Both the position numbers and the translations under genes were made by a program. Below, piece after piece: positions 43,877 to 52,993 of a stretch of DNA of 64,000 bases. The number at the start of each line of letters is the position of its first letter. The first letter of the stretch is position 1. The notes under the pieces were generated by a model. It was not told where the DNA came from. It saw nothing but the letters and a program-made list of their open reading frames with translations, and made no database searches. This stretch comes from Candidatus Aquicultor sp. (GTDB lineage: Bacteria > Actinomycetota > Aquicultoria > Aquicultorales > Aquicultoraceae), in assembly GCA_036504445.1 (NCBI GenBank), contig DASXVE010000023.1, positions 1 to 64,000 on the forward strand, in the 5' to 3' direction.

Positions 43877-44374
43877 ATGATATATAAAGGACGCTCGTGG
43901 AAATTCGGCCGGGATATCGACACCGACGCAATCATACCGGCCAGGTACTTGAAAACAAGCGACCCGGACGAGCTGGGCAAGCACTGTATGGAAGATGCCG
44001 ACCCGGAGTTCGTCAACAAGATGAGCAGGGGCGATATTATTGTTGCCGATGAAAACTTCGGTTGCGGCTCGTCGAGGGAGCACGCACCGATTTCGATTAA
44101 AGCAGCCGGTGTCTCCGTCATAATCGCCAAGTCGTTCGCCCGCATTTTCTATCGGAATGCAATCAATATGGGATTGCCGATTATGGAGAGCGCTGAAGCG
44201 GTAGACGGCATTAGTAACGGCGATGAAGTTCAGGTTGATACCGATAAAGGTGAGATCATCAACATCACGACCGGTAAAACATATAAGGCTAAGCCGTTCC
44301 CTGAGTTTGTCAATAATATTATGCAGCAAGGCGGCTTAATCGAGTACGCGAAAGCGAAAGTAAAGAACGCTTAA
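43877..44374 (+). CDS. leuD: 3-isopropylmalate dehydratase small subunit
   Basis: 165 residues: DIDTDAIIPARYLKTSDPDE, DENFGCGSSREHAPISIKA and FYRNAINMGLPIME. The recognition loop YLKT differs from the HLRT of the paralogue at 24601. GGGAGG precedes ATG 43877, 16 bases after leuC. Confidence 0.94.
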   Translation: MIYKGRSWKFGRDIDTDAIIPARYLKTSDPDELGKHCMEDADPEFVNKMSRGDIIVADENFGCGSSREHAPISIKAAGVSVIIAKSFARIFYRNAINMGLPIMESAEAVDGISNGDEVQVDTDKGEIINITTGKTYKAKPFPEFVNNIMQQGGLIEYAKAKVKNA

Positions 44375-44461
44375 GCTAATCTTGAGAGGGAGACTACCCA
44401 CGCCGGTGTGCGACGAATGCATACGAAGAAGGCTAGAAGACTAAGAGGTGGAGGAGAGAAC

Positions 44462-45523
44462 TTGTATAAGATAGGAGTTATCCCCGGGGACGGAACCGGG
44501 CCAGAGGTTGTAAGAGAAGCGCTGAAAGTGCTGGAAGCCGTAAGTGAGGTCGAAGGCTTTAAATACGAGCTTACGCACTATGATTTTGGCGGTGACAGGT
44601 ATCTGCGCACAGGCGACATATTGCCCGACTCGGCGATCAATGAGTTTCGCCAGCAGGATGCGCTGCTGCTTGGCGCTATCGGCCACCCTGACGTGAAGCC
44701 CGGTATTTTGGAGAAAGGTATCCTTTTAAAGGCCCGTTTTGCGCTCGACCAATACATCAACTTGCGGCCGGTTAAGCTGTTTCCCGGCGTTTACACTCCT
44801 ATCAAGGATAAAGGCCCGGAGGATATCGACTTTGTGGTTGTCCGTGAGAACACCGAAGGCTTATATGCAGGAGCAGGCGGTTTCCTGAAGAAAGGGACGG
44901 CCGATGAGGTCGCGACACAGGAAAGCATCAACACCAGGAAAGGTGTCGAGCGCTGCATCCGCTATGCGTTTGAGTATACGCGCAAGCGCAATAAGGAAAA
45001 CAAGTTGACGCTGTGCGGTAAAACCAACGTGTTGACTTACGCGTTTGATCTGTGGGAGCGTGCCTTTAACGAGGTAGGGCAGGAATATAAGGATATTAAA
45101 ACCGATTACGCGCACGTTGATGCGATCTGCATGTGGTTCGTGAAAAACCCGGAGTGGTTCGATGTCATCGTAACGGATAACATCTTCGGCGATATCATCA
45201 CCGATCTTGGCGCTATGATTCAAGGCGGCATGGGTATTGCGGCCGGCGGAAACATCAACCCGGAAGGCGTTTCTATGTTCGAGCCGATCGGCGGCTCTGC
45301 GCCAAAATATACCGGTATGAATATCATCAACCCGCTTGCCGCTATCGGGGCGGTCCAGCTGTTGCTTGAGACGCTTGGCGAGAAGGAAGCAGGCCGGAAG
45401 ATAGAGAACGCTATCGTGACGGTTACATCGTCAAAGATACAAAGCCTGGCGGCCGGCAAGATGGGCTATGGTACATCCGAAGTCGGCGATATGGTTGCCG
45501 AGCTCGTAAAAGAAGCTATATAA
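44462..45523 (+). CDS. leuB: 3-isopropylmalate dehydrogenase
   Basis: 353 residues from TTG 44462, which follows GGAGGAG (44450-44456); an earlier in-frame ATG at 44408 gives unconserved residues. Motifs: [46 protein letters not shown] and [11 protein letters not shown]. This is the LeuB subgroup with a long [15 protein letters not shown] region found in Actinobacteria and relatives. Confidence 0.93.
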   Translation: MYKIGVIPGDGTGPEVVREALKVLEAVSEVEGFKYELTHYDFGGDRYLRTGDILPDSAINEFRQQDALLLGAIGHPDVKPGILEKGILLKARFALDQYINLRPVKLFPGVYTPIKDKGPEDIDFVVVRENTEGLYAGAGGFLKKGTADEVATQESINTRKGVERCIRYAFEYTRKRNKENKLTLCGKTNVLTYAFDLWERAFNEVGQEYKDIKTDYAHVDAICMWFVKNPEWFDVIVTDNIFGDIITDLGAMIQGGMGIAAGGNINPEGVSMFEPIGGSAPKYTGMNIINPLAAIGAVQLLLETLGEKEAGRKIENAIVTVTSSKIQSLAAGKMGYGTSEVGDMVAELVKEAI

Positions 45524-45559
45524 GACTCTCTAAGAGCATACAACTAGGAGGTAGGATTA

Positions 45560-46477
45560 ATGCCATTAGACAAAGCTGACAAGATATGGATGAATGGCGA
45601 ATTTGTGGATTGGGACAAAGCGCAGGTCCACGTGCTGACTCACGCCCTGCATTATGGTTCGGGTGTATTTGAAGGCATTAGAGCCTACGAGACGCCTCGC
45701 GGCACGGCGGTCTTTCGGCTTACCGAGCACATGGAGCGGTTGTTTAATTCGGCTAAGGTATATATTATGCCGATGCCGTATACAGTTGCTGAGCTGGTTG
45801 AAGCGACCAAAGAGCTCGTTCGCGCCAATAACTTCTCAAGCTGCTATATCCGGCCGATCGCCTATCGTGGTTACGGCGAGATGGGTATCAATCCGCTTAA
45901 TTCAAAGGTCGATATGGCGATCGCGGCGTGGTACTGGGGCTCGTATCTCGGCGATGAAGGCCTCGAGCACGGCATTCGCGCTATGATATCTTCGTTTAGA
46001 AGAATCGACCCGAACTCGCTTCCGCCGGCGGCCAAAGCAACCGGACAGTATATCAACTCGATTCTTGCCAAAATGGAGGCGATCCATAGTAATTACGAGG
46101 AAGCGATCCTTCTGGATGCACGAGGTTTTGTCTCCGAGGGGACCGGTGAGAACTTGTTTGTCGTAAAGAACGGGATTATTCACACGCCGTCGACATCGGC
46201 GAGCATTCTTGAGGGCATTACCAGGGATACGGTCGTAACGCTTGCGGAAGACCTCGGCTATGAAGTGGTCGAGCGTGATCTTGTACGAACCGACCTCTTC
46301 CTGGCCGACGAGCTTTTTGTAACCGGAACTGCGGCCGAGATTACACCGATCCGCGAGGTTGATAAACGAGTGATAGGCGAGCCGGGCCCGGTCACAAAAG
46401 CCCTGCAAGAGAAGTTTTTCTCGGTTGTAAAAGGCGAAGATGAGAAGTACGCGCACTGGCTTGAGTATGTTGGGTAA
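45560..46477 (+). CDS. ilvE: branched-chain amino acid aminotransferase
   Basis: 305 residues, PLP fold class IV: IWMNGEFVDWDKAQVHVLTH, HYGSGVFEGIRAYET, PLP lysine region AAKATGQYINSILAK and GFVSEGTGENLFVVK. It transaminates the 2-oxo acids to Val, Leu and Ile, closing the pathways encoded around it. AGGAGGTAGG precedes ATG 45560, 36 bases after leuB. Confidence 0.95.
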   Translation: MPLDKADKIWMNGEFVDWDKAQVHVLTHALHYGSGVFEGIRAYETPRGTAVFRLTEHMERLFNSAKVYIMPMPYTVAELVEATKELVRANNFSSCYIRPIAYRGYGEMGINPLNSKVDMAIAAWYWGSYLGDEGLEHGIRAMISSFRRIDPNSLPPAAKATGQYINSILAKMEAIHSNYEEAILLDARGFVSEGTGENLFVVKNGIIHTPSTSASILEGITRDTVVTLAEDLGYEVVERDLVRTDLFLADELFVTGTAAEITPIREVDKRVIGEPGPVTKALQEKFFSVVKGEDEKYAHWLEYVG

Positions 46478-46564
46478 GCTGTAGCTATTGAAAACGGCTG
46501 TATTACGCCGATAATTTAGTAAGTGCGATGTAAGAAATAAAAGTAGTTACGCGGGAAGTTTGAT

Positions 46565-48169
46565 ATGGTTAACGTTACACTATACGACACGACACTGCGA
46601 GACGGCGCGCAGCGGGAGGGCATTTCCTTCTCGGTGGCCGATAAATTAAAGATAGTACGCGAGCTGGATAAGCTTGGTATCCACTATATAGAGGGTGGCT
46701 GGCCGGGCTCTAATCCAAAAGATAACGAGTTCTTCAAGCTTGCCAAAAATGTAAAACTGAAGAATTCAAAAATCGTCGCGTTCGGGAGCACGCGCCGCAA
46801 AGGCGTTAGCCCCGAAGACGACCAAGTCCTTAAGAATCTTGTTGCATGCGGTGTGGGCGCTGCCTGTATCGTGGGAAAGGCATGGGACGCTCACGTTACG
46901 CACGCCTTAAACACGACCCCCGATGAGAATCTCAAGATGATCGCCGACTCGGTCGCATTCTTAAAGAAGAACGGGCTCGAAGTGTTTTTTGACGCCGAGC
47001 ATTTCTTTGACGGATATAAAAGCAATCCTGAGTATGCCCTGGCAACGCTGCAAGCAGCCGAGGAAGCCGGTGTTGATTGCCTGGTACTCTGCGATACGAA
47101 CGGCGGCATGCTTCCCCACGATATCAAAGAGATTATTACCACAGTGAAGCAGCGTGTACGTACGCCGCTTGGTGTGCACGCGCATAATGATTCAGATTGC
47201 GCAGTCGCCAATTCAATAGTCGCGGTGCAAGCAGGCGCGACCCATGTGCAAGGTACGATCAACGGCTACGGTGAGCGTTGCGGTAACGCGAACCTGTGCT
47301 CCGTTATAGCGGCGCTTCAACTTAAGCTCGGGATTGAACTAATCCAGCCCGAGCAGCTCAAACTCTTAACCGAAGTGTCGCACTTTGTAAGCGAAATCGC
47401 GAATTTAAGCCCGTATCCGCAGCAGCCCTATGTGGGGCAGAGCGCGTTTGCGCACAAAGCCGGTATCCATACCAGCGCTGTCGAACGTGAAGATACGCTT
47501 TATGCACATATCGATCCAAGTTTGATCGGCAACATTCAGCGCGTTGTGGTGAGTGAGCTTGCGGGTCGCAGCACGATCATCATGAAAGCCCAGGAGCTTG
47601 GCATCGATCTTTCGAGCCAGCCGCATCGCGTTAACGATATCCTCAACCGCATCAAGGGCTTGGAGCACGTCGGGTATCATTTCGAAGCGGCCGATGCGTC
47701 GCTCGAGATTTTCCTGCGCAGATCACTCGGGATACTGCCGGTCTTCTTTAAGCTGGAGCGGTTCCGGGTAATCATGGAGAAGCGCGAAGACGGCCATGTT
47801 GCGACCGAAGCATCGATTAAGCTTGAGGTCGGCGGCAAAGAAGTCATAACGGCGGCCGAAGGAAACGGTCCGGTGAACGCGCTCGATTCGGCGCTACGAA
47901 AAGCCATACAATCCGTCTACCCGGCGCTCTCTGAAATCGAGCTCAACGATTTTAAAGTGCGTGTCCTCGACGAGAAAAAGGGAACGGGCGCTGTTACCAG
48001 GGTTCTTATCGAGAGCGGTGACGGCCAGAAGACATGGGGCACAATCGGCGTGTCGGAAAACATCATCGAAGCAAGCTGGCAGGCACTGGTTGACAGTGTT
48101 GAATACGGCTTGATGCACAAGCGTGTGCACGTAACTAACGGTCTCAAGATGAACGGGGATGCAAATTGA
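46565..48169 (+). CDS. cimA: (R)-citramalate synthase
   Basis: 534 residues: [44 protein letters not shown] and [12 protein letters not shown] distinguish CimA from LeuA, and the C-terminal regulatory domain is present. It joins pyruvate and acetyl-CoA for threonine-independent isoleucine synthesis via LeuCD and LeuB. AGGAAGTTTGAT, only GGAAG-like, precedes ATG 46565. Its stop overlaps the next start. Confidence 0.94.
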   Translation: MVNVTLYDTTLRDGAQREGISFSVADKLKIVRELDKLGIHYIEGGWPGSNPKDNEFFKLAKNVKLKNSKIVAFGSTRRKGVSPEDDQVLKNLVACGVGAACIVGKAWDAHVTHALNTTPDENLKMIADSVAFLKKNGLEVFFDAEHFFDGYKSNPEYALATLQAAEEAGVDCLVLCDTNGGMLPHDIKEIITTVKQRVRTPLGVHAHNDSDCAVANSIVAVQAGATHVQGTINGYGERCGNANLCSVIAALQLKLGIELIQPEQLKLLTEVSHFVSEIANLSPYPQQPYVGQSAFAHKAGIHTSAVEREDTLYAHIDPSLIGNIQRVVVSELAGRSTIIMKAQELGIDLSSQPHRVNDILNRIKGLEHVGYHFEAADASLEIFLRRSLGILPVFFKLERFRVIMEKREDGHVATEASIKLEVGGKEVITAAEGNGPVNALDSALRKAIQSVYPALSEIELNDFKVRVLDEKKGTGAVTRVLIESGDGQKTWGTIGVSENIIEASWQALVDSVEYGLMHKRVHVTNGLKMNGDAN

Positions 48170-48924
48170 AATTCGTTCGTTTTTCGTACGGCGGCCCGGT
48201 CGCATTCGGGCTCTTAGAAGGAAATACCGTTCGCCTGATCAAGGGAAATCCGCTCGAAGATTATACTCCTACAAAAATGGGGTACCCGCTTGATAAAGTG
48301 CGGTTGCTTGAGCCGGTCCTCCCGTCGAAAATCATCTGCGTGGGCTTAAACTACACCGACCATGCCGCAGAGCTCGGTATGGCCATGCATGATAACCCTA
48401 TCATATTCTTAAAGCCGCCATCGTCTGTTACCAGAACAAACGATGATATTATCTATCCTGAAATGAGTCAACAGGTTGATTATGAAGGCGAGCTTGCCAT
48501 TGTAATCAAGGGTATCGCTCGCAAGGTGAGCGTAGGGCGGGCGAAAGAGCATATCATGGGTTATACCTGCGCTAACGATGTTACCGCCCGCGACCTGCAA
48601 AACCAGGACGGCCAGTGGACCAGGGCAAAGAGCTTTGATACGTTTGCCCCGATCGGCCCCTGCATCGAGACCGAAATCGACCCGAGCGACTTGCATATCG
48701 AGACCAGGGTCAACGGTGAGGTCAAGCAGTCTTCAACAACCGCTAATATGTATTTCAAACCGGATTACCTCGTGTCATTCATCTCAAATATTATGACCTT
48801 ATGCCCGGGCGACGTTATCCTCACCGGTACACCGCCAGGCGTCGGCCCCATCCAGCCCGGCGACCAGGTAGAAGTAGAAATCGAAGGCATCGGGATGCTA
48901 TCCAATAAAGTCACCCGCCCGTAA
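48166..48924 (+). CDS. fumarylacetoacetate hydrolase family protein
   Basis: 252 residues: small N-terminal beta domain, then the FAH fold with [26 protein letters not shown], metal-binding [22 protein letters not shown] and [12 protein letters not shown]. The family includes 2-hydroxyhepta-2,4-diene-1,7-dioate isomerases, fumarylpyruvate hydrolases and oxaloacetate decarboxylases; which applies here is unknown. TTG 48166 overlaps the cimA stop by 4 bases. Confidence 0.9.
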   Translation: MKFVRFSYGGPVAFGLLEGNTVRLIKGNPLEDYTPTKMGYPLDKVRLLEPVLPSKIICVGLNYTDHAAELGMAMHDNPIIFLKPPSSVTRTNDDIIYPEMSQQVDYEGELAIVIKGIARKVSVGRAKEHIMGYTCANDVTARDLQNQDGQWTRAKSFDTFAPIGPCIETEIDPSDLHIETRVNGEVKQSSTTANMYFKPDYLVSFISNIMTLCPGDVILTGTPPGVGPIQPGDQVEVEIEGIGMLSNKVTRP

Positions 48925-48988
48925 GATGCCTCCAACAGTACTGGTCGCCTAATCCTCATTTAATGATGACTCTCACGATTTCTTCGAG

Positions 48989-49171
48989 AGTTCGAATCCG
49001 ATCCGGGGAGCCAAGATGGAAGAATCTGGCAATACAGGCGTTTTAGGGCTCTGTAGAGCTAAAATATCGGTTCGAATTTTTGCGAAAGTTTGGACCAAAA
49101 ATAACTCAATTTATCGAAAATGGCTCTGCACAGCCATTTTTTTGGTTCGAAGATTGACCGCTCCGGGGTCT
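48989..49171 (+). repeat. accessory-region repeat copy 1 (long form)
   Basis: Left core AGTTCGAATCCGATCCGGGG (48989-49008) plus AGCCA has the look of a tRNA T-loop, acceptor strand and CCA end, but no tRNA precedes it. Right core GGTTCGAAGATTGACCGCTC (49144-49163) repeats it. Between them an AATGGCT/AGCCATT hairpin with T7 (49117-49143) can act as a terminator. It is most similar to copy 5 at 56496 throughout, including GGCTCTGTAGAGCTAAAATA. It marks the left limit of the accessory modules. Confidence 0.8.
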
Positions 49172-49254
49172 AAAAATACTGAGAAAATTGCTTTTTTTCT
49201 AATAACACAACCGTAGTATAATGTGAATCATCAATACTAATAGAGGAGTTTAAT

Positions 49255-49467
49255 ATGTCGAAAACGACTGAAATTTCTATCCGATGCTTGCATTGTCAAC
49301 AGTGGTTTAGTTCTCCGATATGGATTGGCGACAGCGAGTCATTTGATACCTCAACTTTGTTTGCTAACCAAGCTCAGTGTCCTCATTGTGGCAAAATGAC
49401 AGGCTGCAACAAAGAAAATTTCCATGCTCGGTTTGAAGACGGCGGTTTTATAGGAATCGAGACTTAA
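49255..49467 (+). CDS. small zinc-ribbon protein
   Basis: 70 residues with two knuckles, RCLHCQQWF and QCPHCGKMTGC, forming a likely four-Cys zinc site. TAGAGGAG lies before ATG 49255. It sits alone with the RhuM remnant between repeat copies 1 and 2. Function unknown; such ribbons often bind nucleic acid or partner proteins. Confidence 0.7.
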   Translation: MSKTTEISIRCLHCQQWFSSPIWIGDSESFDTSTLFANQAQCPHCGKMTGCNKENFHARFEDGGFIGIET

Positions 49468-49653
49468 AGAAACTATCTTTAGTGTTTTTAATTAATACTA
49501 AGCACATAAACACAAATGCTCTAAAAGCTCGAAGATTACTAGATCCCAGGATCATCCTTTGCTCAGAAAAGGCCAACACGACAAAATCCCATTTTAGGCC
49601 ATGCAAACCTGTTGTATAATGAGGGCGCAAAGTAAAGCGAAGAGAATACTACG

Positions 49654-50681
49654 ATGATGAAAAACAATCCAGAATCACAACTAATCATTTATAAATCCGA
49701 AGATGGCCAAACTAAGATTGACGTTCGTTTTGACGGCGAAACAGTTTGGCTCACGCAAAAACTCTTGGCCGAGCTTTTTCAGGTTACTGTTCCAACTATT
49801 AATGAACACATAAGGAACATTTACCAAGAAGGAGAATTAAGCAAAGATTCAACTATTAGGAAATTCCGAATAGTTCAAAATGAAGGCGAAAGAGAAGTCG
49901 AAAGAGAAGTCGATTTTTACAATCTCGATCTCATCATCTCTGTTGGTTATCGTGTTAAAAGCTCTATCGCAACAGCATTTCGCCAATGGGCAACAGCACG
50001 TCTGCGTGAATATATCGTCAAAGGTTTTGTATTAGACGATGAACGCCTTAAGAACCCAGATTTACCTTTTGACTATTTCGAAGAATTACTGCTTCGCATT
50101 CAAGATATCCGCACTTCTGAAAAACGCTTTTACAGAAAGATCACTGATATCTATGCGACCAGTGTTGATTATGATCCGACCGATGAAACAAGCATCCTGT
50201 TTTTTAAAACGGTGCAAAACAAAGTCCACTACGCTATTACCGGCCAAACAGCCCCCGAGATTATAAGTTCTCGCGCTGATAGCCAAAAGCCATTTATGGG
50301 TCTTACTTCGTGGCGCGGTACAAAACCCCGCAAAGATGATGTGACGATCGCTAAAAACTATTTGAAAGACCGGAACTGCTTGCACTCAACAATCTTGTTG
50401 AGCAGTATCTTGTGTTTGCTGAAGGCCAGGCTATGCGGCGCGTACCAATGTATATGAAGGATTGGATAGAAAAACTACACGGCTTCCTAAAACTAAACGA
50501 CAGAGATATCTTAACTGATGCTGGCAAAGTATTACATGAGCTAGCAGTAGAAATAGCCGAAAAGCACTTTGATCAGTACAAGAAGAACGAAGCAAAAAGC
50601 ATAGGTAATGATTTCGACACAGCAGCACTAAAAGCTGCTCAAATCGCAAAGAAAAAGGTTGCAAAAAAGAAGAAACAATAA
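49654..50681 (+). pseudogene. RhuM-family protein gene broken by a frameshift
   Basis: The first frame (49654-50457) encodes typical RhuM sequence (DGETVWLTQKLLAELFQV, TINEHIRNIYQEGELSKDST, SVGYRVKSSIATAFRQWA) but ends in nonsense after NYLKD. The second frame carries the missing part (LNNLVEQYLVFAEGQAMRRV, PMYMKDWIEKLHGFLKLND). Reading passes cleanly if one C is added at about 50368-50372 (GACCGG to GACCCGG), so this is a one-base deletion or a sequencing error. RhuM proteins often occur in mobile regions; their role is poorly known. Confidence 0.88.
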
Positions 50682-50701
50682 GGTTAGACGGTTGCATAAA
50701 G

Positions 50702-50746
50702 GCACAACTGCTCCAAAAGTTCGAAGATTGCCCGATTCGGGGAGCA
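50702..50746 (+). repeat. accessory-region repeat copy 2 (short form)
   Basis: GCACAACTGCTCCAAAAGTT followed by CGAAGATTGCCCGATTCGGG and GAGCA: the same core as copies 3, 4 and 6 with a shared 15-base left extension. It separates the RhuM module from the dehydrogenase-cupin module. Confidence 0.8.
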
Positions 50747-50885
50747 CTGGTAGATTATGGCTTCCCCAGGCCAAAATCTTTTTTGTTTTCAGTTCCTTTG
50801 CAATAATATTGCGACTAGATGCTCTCTATACAATTAAGGTTTTTGTGGGATGGCCTTAAATCCAAGCAGAATAATACATCAGGTA

Positions 50886-50910
50886 GCGAGCCTAAAGTGG
50901 CTCGCTTTTT
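50886..50910 (+). terminator. intrinsic terminator
   Basis: GCGAGCC pairs with GGCTCGC around TAAAGT, followed by TTTTT. It lies in the 475-base gap before the alcohol dehydrogenase gene; the rest of that gap shows nothing else clear. Confidence 0.8.
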
Positions 50911-51156
50911 GCGTTTACAATGTCGCAATCCAGTCTCAATGGCTTGGAACACTGTAATCTGCGGCTCCATGTAATGGCTCGCGCTGAGTAGTTATAGTGA
51001 ATAGGTCGTGGGGAATAATATAAAGCGCGTTCTATCAAATGATCATTAACTGGGAGAATATTTTTGGAACTTTGCTCATATTAACTCAACGTGTCTTTTG
51101 GTACTGTGCTTACGTCAAATCCAAGATGAGTAATATCGAAGAAAGGAGAGAATGAT

Positions 51157-52233
51157 ATGCCTTCCAACATTGGTTACGCCGCTCCTAGCGCCACTGAACC
51201 GCTCGCCCCTTTTGAATTTGAGCGGCAGCCTGTCGGTCCCGAGGATGTGCGCATTGACATCAAGTTCTGCGGTATCTGCCACTCCGATATCCATCAGGTG
51301 CGCGATGAGTGGAGCGAGGCTCTCACGACTAACTACCCGTGCATGCCGGGCCACGAAATTGTCGGCATCGTCAAGGAAGTCGGCAGCAATGTTAAAAAGT
51401 ATGCGGTGGGTGACCGTGTGGGCGTCGGCTGCATGGTTTACTGGGGATCCGAGGATCAGCGTGGCGTCTCGGATGAGCAGTACCAGTCACCACCACCGGT
51501 CTTCACATACAACTCAAAGGATCCAAGGACCGGCGAGGTAACGTTTGGGGGATATTCGGACGAGATCGTTGTAAACGAGCACTTTGTGTTGCGCATTCCC
51601 GACTCATTGCCGCTGGAGAAGGCTGCCCCAATCCTCTGTGCAGGCGTCACGACGTGGTCGCCGCTGCGGTATTGGAACGTTGGCGCCGGGCACATTGTAG
51701 GCGTAGCTGGCATCGGGGGGCTCGGTCACATGGCGGTTCAGCTCGCCAAGGCGAGGGGTGCCGAGAAGGTAATCGCCTTCACGACAACCCCCGATAAGAA
51801 GGAGCAGGCGATGCAACTCGGTGCTGACGAAGTTGTGGCGATGAGTGACGCAGACGACGTTGCTGCACGAGCCGCTTCCCTTGACTTTCTATTAGCGACG
51901 ATTCCTCAAGCTTTCGACATGAAGCCGTACATCTCGCTTCTTAAGCATGACGCAACATTCGTAACAGTAGGTGCGCTGGCTCCTGTTCCGCCCGAGGCAA
52001 TCGATTTGACCTACGTAACATTGACGCGCACCGCCATCGCCGGTTCTCTGATTGGCAGTATTGAGGAAACCCAAGAGGTGCTCGACTTCTGCGCTGAGCA
52101 TAACATCACCGCCTCCGTAGAGGTTATTCCGATCAACAAGGTCAACGAGGCATACAACAAAGTCGTCGCTAAGGAGGTTCGCTTCCGTTACGTTATCGAT
52201 AACTCGACGCTGCCCCTGCCGGGCATACGGTAA
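51157..52233 (+). CDS. zinc-type alcohol dehydrogenase lacking the structural-zinc cysteines
   Basis: 358 residues of the cinnamyl-alcohol/YahK subgroup: catalytic zinc ligands in FCGICHSDIH, MPGHEIVG and LCAGVTTW, and nucleotide motif VAGIGGLGHMAVQLAK. The usual four-Cys lobe after VGCMV is replaced by VYWGSEDQRGVSDEQYQ, so the structural zinc should be absent. It probably reduces aldehydes with NADPH. GGAGAGAATG precedes ATG 51157. Base composition is visibly GC-richer than the neighbouring modules, consistent with separate acquisition. Confidence 0.9.
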   Translation: MPSNIGYAAPSATEPLAPFEFERQPVGPEDVRIDIKFCGICHSDIHQVRDEWSEALTTNYPCMPGHEIVGIVKEVGSNVKKYAVGDRVGVGCMVYWGSEDQRGVSDEQYQSPPPVFTYNSKDPRTGEVTFGGYSDEIVVNEHFVLRIPDSLPLEKAAPILCAGVTTWSPLRYWNVGAGHIVGVAGIGGLGHMAVQLAKARGAEKVIAFTTTPDKKEQAMQLGADEVVAMSDADDVAARAASLDFLLATIPQAFDMKPYISLLKHDATFVTVGALAPVPPEAIDLTYVTLTRTAIAGSLIGSIEETQEVLDFCAEHNITASVEVIPINKVNEAYNKVVAKEVRFRYVIDNSTLPLPGIR

Positions 52234-52295
52234 TTGGCCGTATTCTTGCAACATGAAGGGATATGCCCAGTACGTTTTGAAACTGGTAGCGATAA

Positions 52296-52327
52296 GGTCG
52301 TCCGCCTTGGCGGACGACCCTTCTAAA
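52296..52327 (+). terminator. intrinsic terminator
   Basis: GGTCGTCCGCC pairs perfectly with GGCGGACGACC around TT, followed by CTTCTAAAT, behind the dehydrogenase gene. Confidence 0.75.
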
Positions 52328-52423
52328 TAAAGCTAGAGAGAATCATGAAAATCATTGACCAAGTTAGTAATGTTTTACAGTATCTCTTCGAAAAATCCTT
52401 AATGAATCAATGGAGAATAAGAC

Positions 52424-52840
52424 ATGAATAAACCGATCGATTTAAGTGAAAGCATAATCTTCCCGAAAGGTGAAAAACTCCCGAATGACTATTTCATGGG
52501 GACAGCATGGCTTGAAACGCTAGTTTCTAATGATAATACCTTTAATTATTCGATAGGTAACGTAACTTTTGAGCCAGGCGCACGAAATAACTGGCACAAA
52601 CATCCAGGAGGCCAGATTCTGCTTGTTACCGGCGGCAAGGGTTACTATCAGGAAGAAGGCATGCTGGTTCAGGTAATTCAGACAGGGGACGTAGTGAAGA
52701 TTTATCCGAATGTAAAGCATTGGCACGGTGCCACATCGGATCGTTGGCTTGTGCATATTGCGATTAGCAATGATACTCCGGCGGGAGTCGTCGAGTGGCT
52801 GGAACCAGTAACTGATGAAGAATATGACAACTTAGAGTAA
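52424..52840 (+). CDS. cupin-domain protein
   Basis: 138 residues with both cupin motifs: NWHKHPGGQILLVTGGKGYY and IYPNVKHWHGATSDRW, leaving three or four His/Glu-type metal ligands. It resembles the small cupins often found beside carboxymuconolactone-decarboxylase-like and aldo-keto/alcohol dehydrogenase genes. Here it shares a repeat-bounded module with the alcohol dehydrogenase. TGGAGAAT precedes ATG 52424. Confidence 0.85.
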   Translation: MNKPIDLSESIIFPKGEKLPNDYFMGTAWLETLVSNDNTFNYSIGNVTFEPGARNNWHKHPGGQILLVTGGKGYYQEEGMLVQVIQTGDVVKIYPNVKHWHGATSDRWLVHIAISNDTPAGVVEWLEPVTDEEYDNLE

Positions 52841-52907
52841 CATAGTGGATTGTATATGCACCTAGTAAAAAGGCGCATGCTTTAGCCTTGCTGAATTATG
52901 CACACAA

Positions 52908-52944
52908 GCACAATTGCTCCAAAAGTTCGAATCCGATCCGGTCT
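52908..52944 (+). repeat. accessory-region repeat copy 3 (short, 3' end altered)
   Basis: GCACAATTGCTCCAAAAGTT then CGAATCCGATCCGGTCT. The left half equals copies 2 and 4; the right half ends in GGTCT as in the right cores of copies 1 and 5, as if formed by recombination of two core types. Confidence 0.75.
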
Positions 52945-52993
52945 AAAATGGCTAACTATTGCTAGTCAATCCTATTTGGGCTAGCCTATAAAT

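Noticed and set aside
48989-49013. A genuine tRNA gene ending in GGGGAGCCA
   Set aside because: The preceding 90 bases contain no complementary 5' acceptor strand, D-arm or anticodon arm; only the 3'-end-like segment exists.
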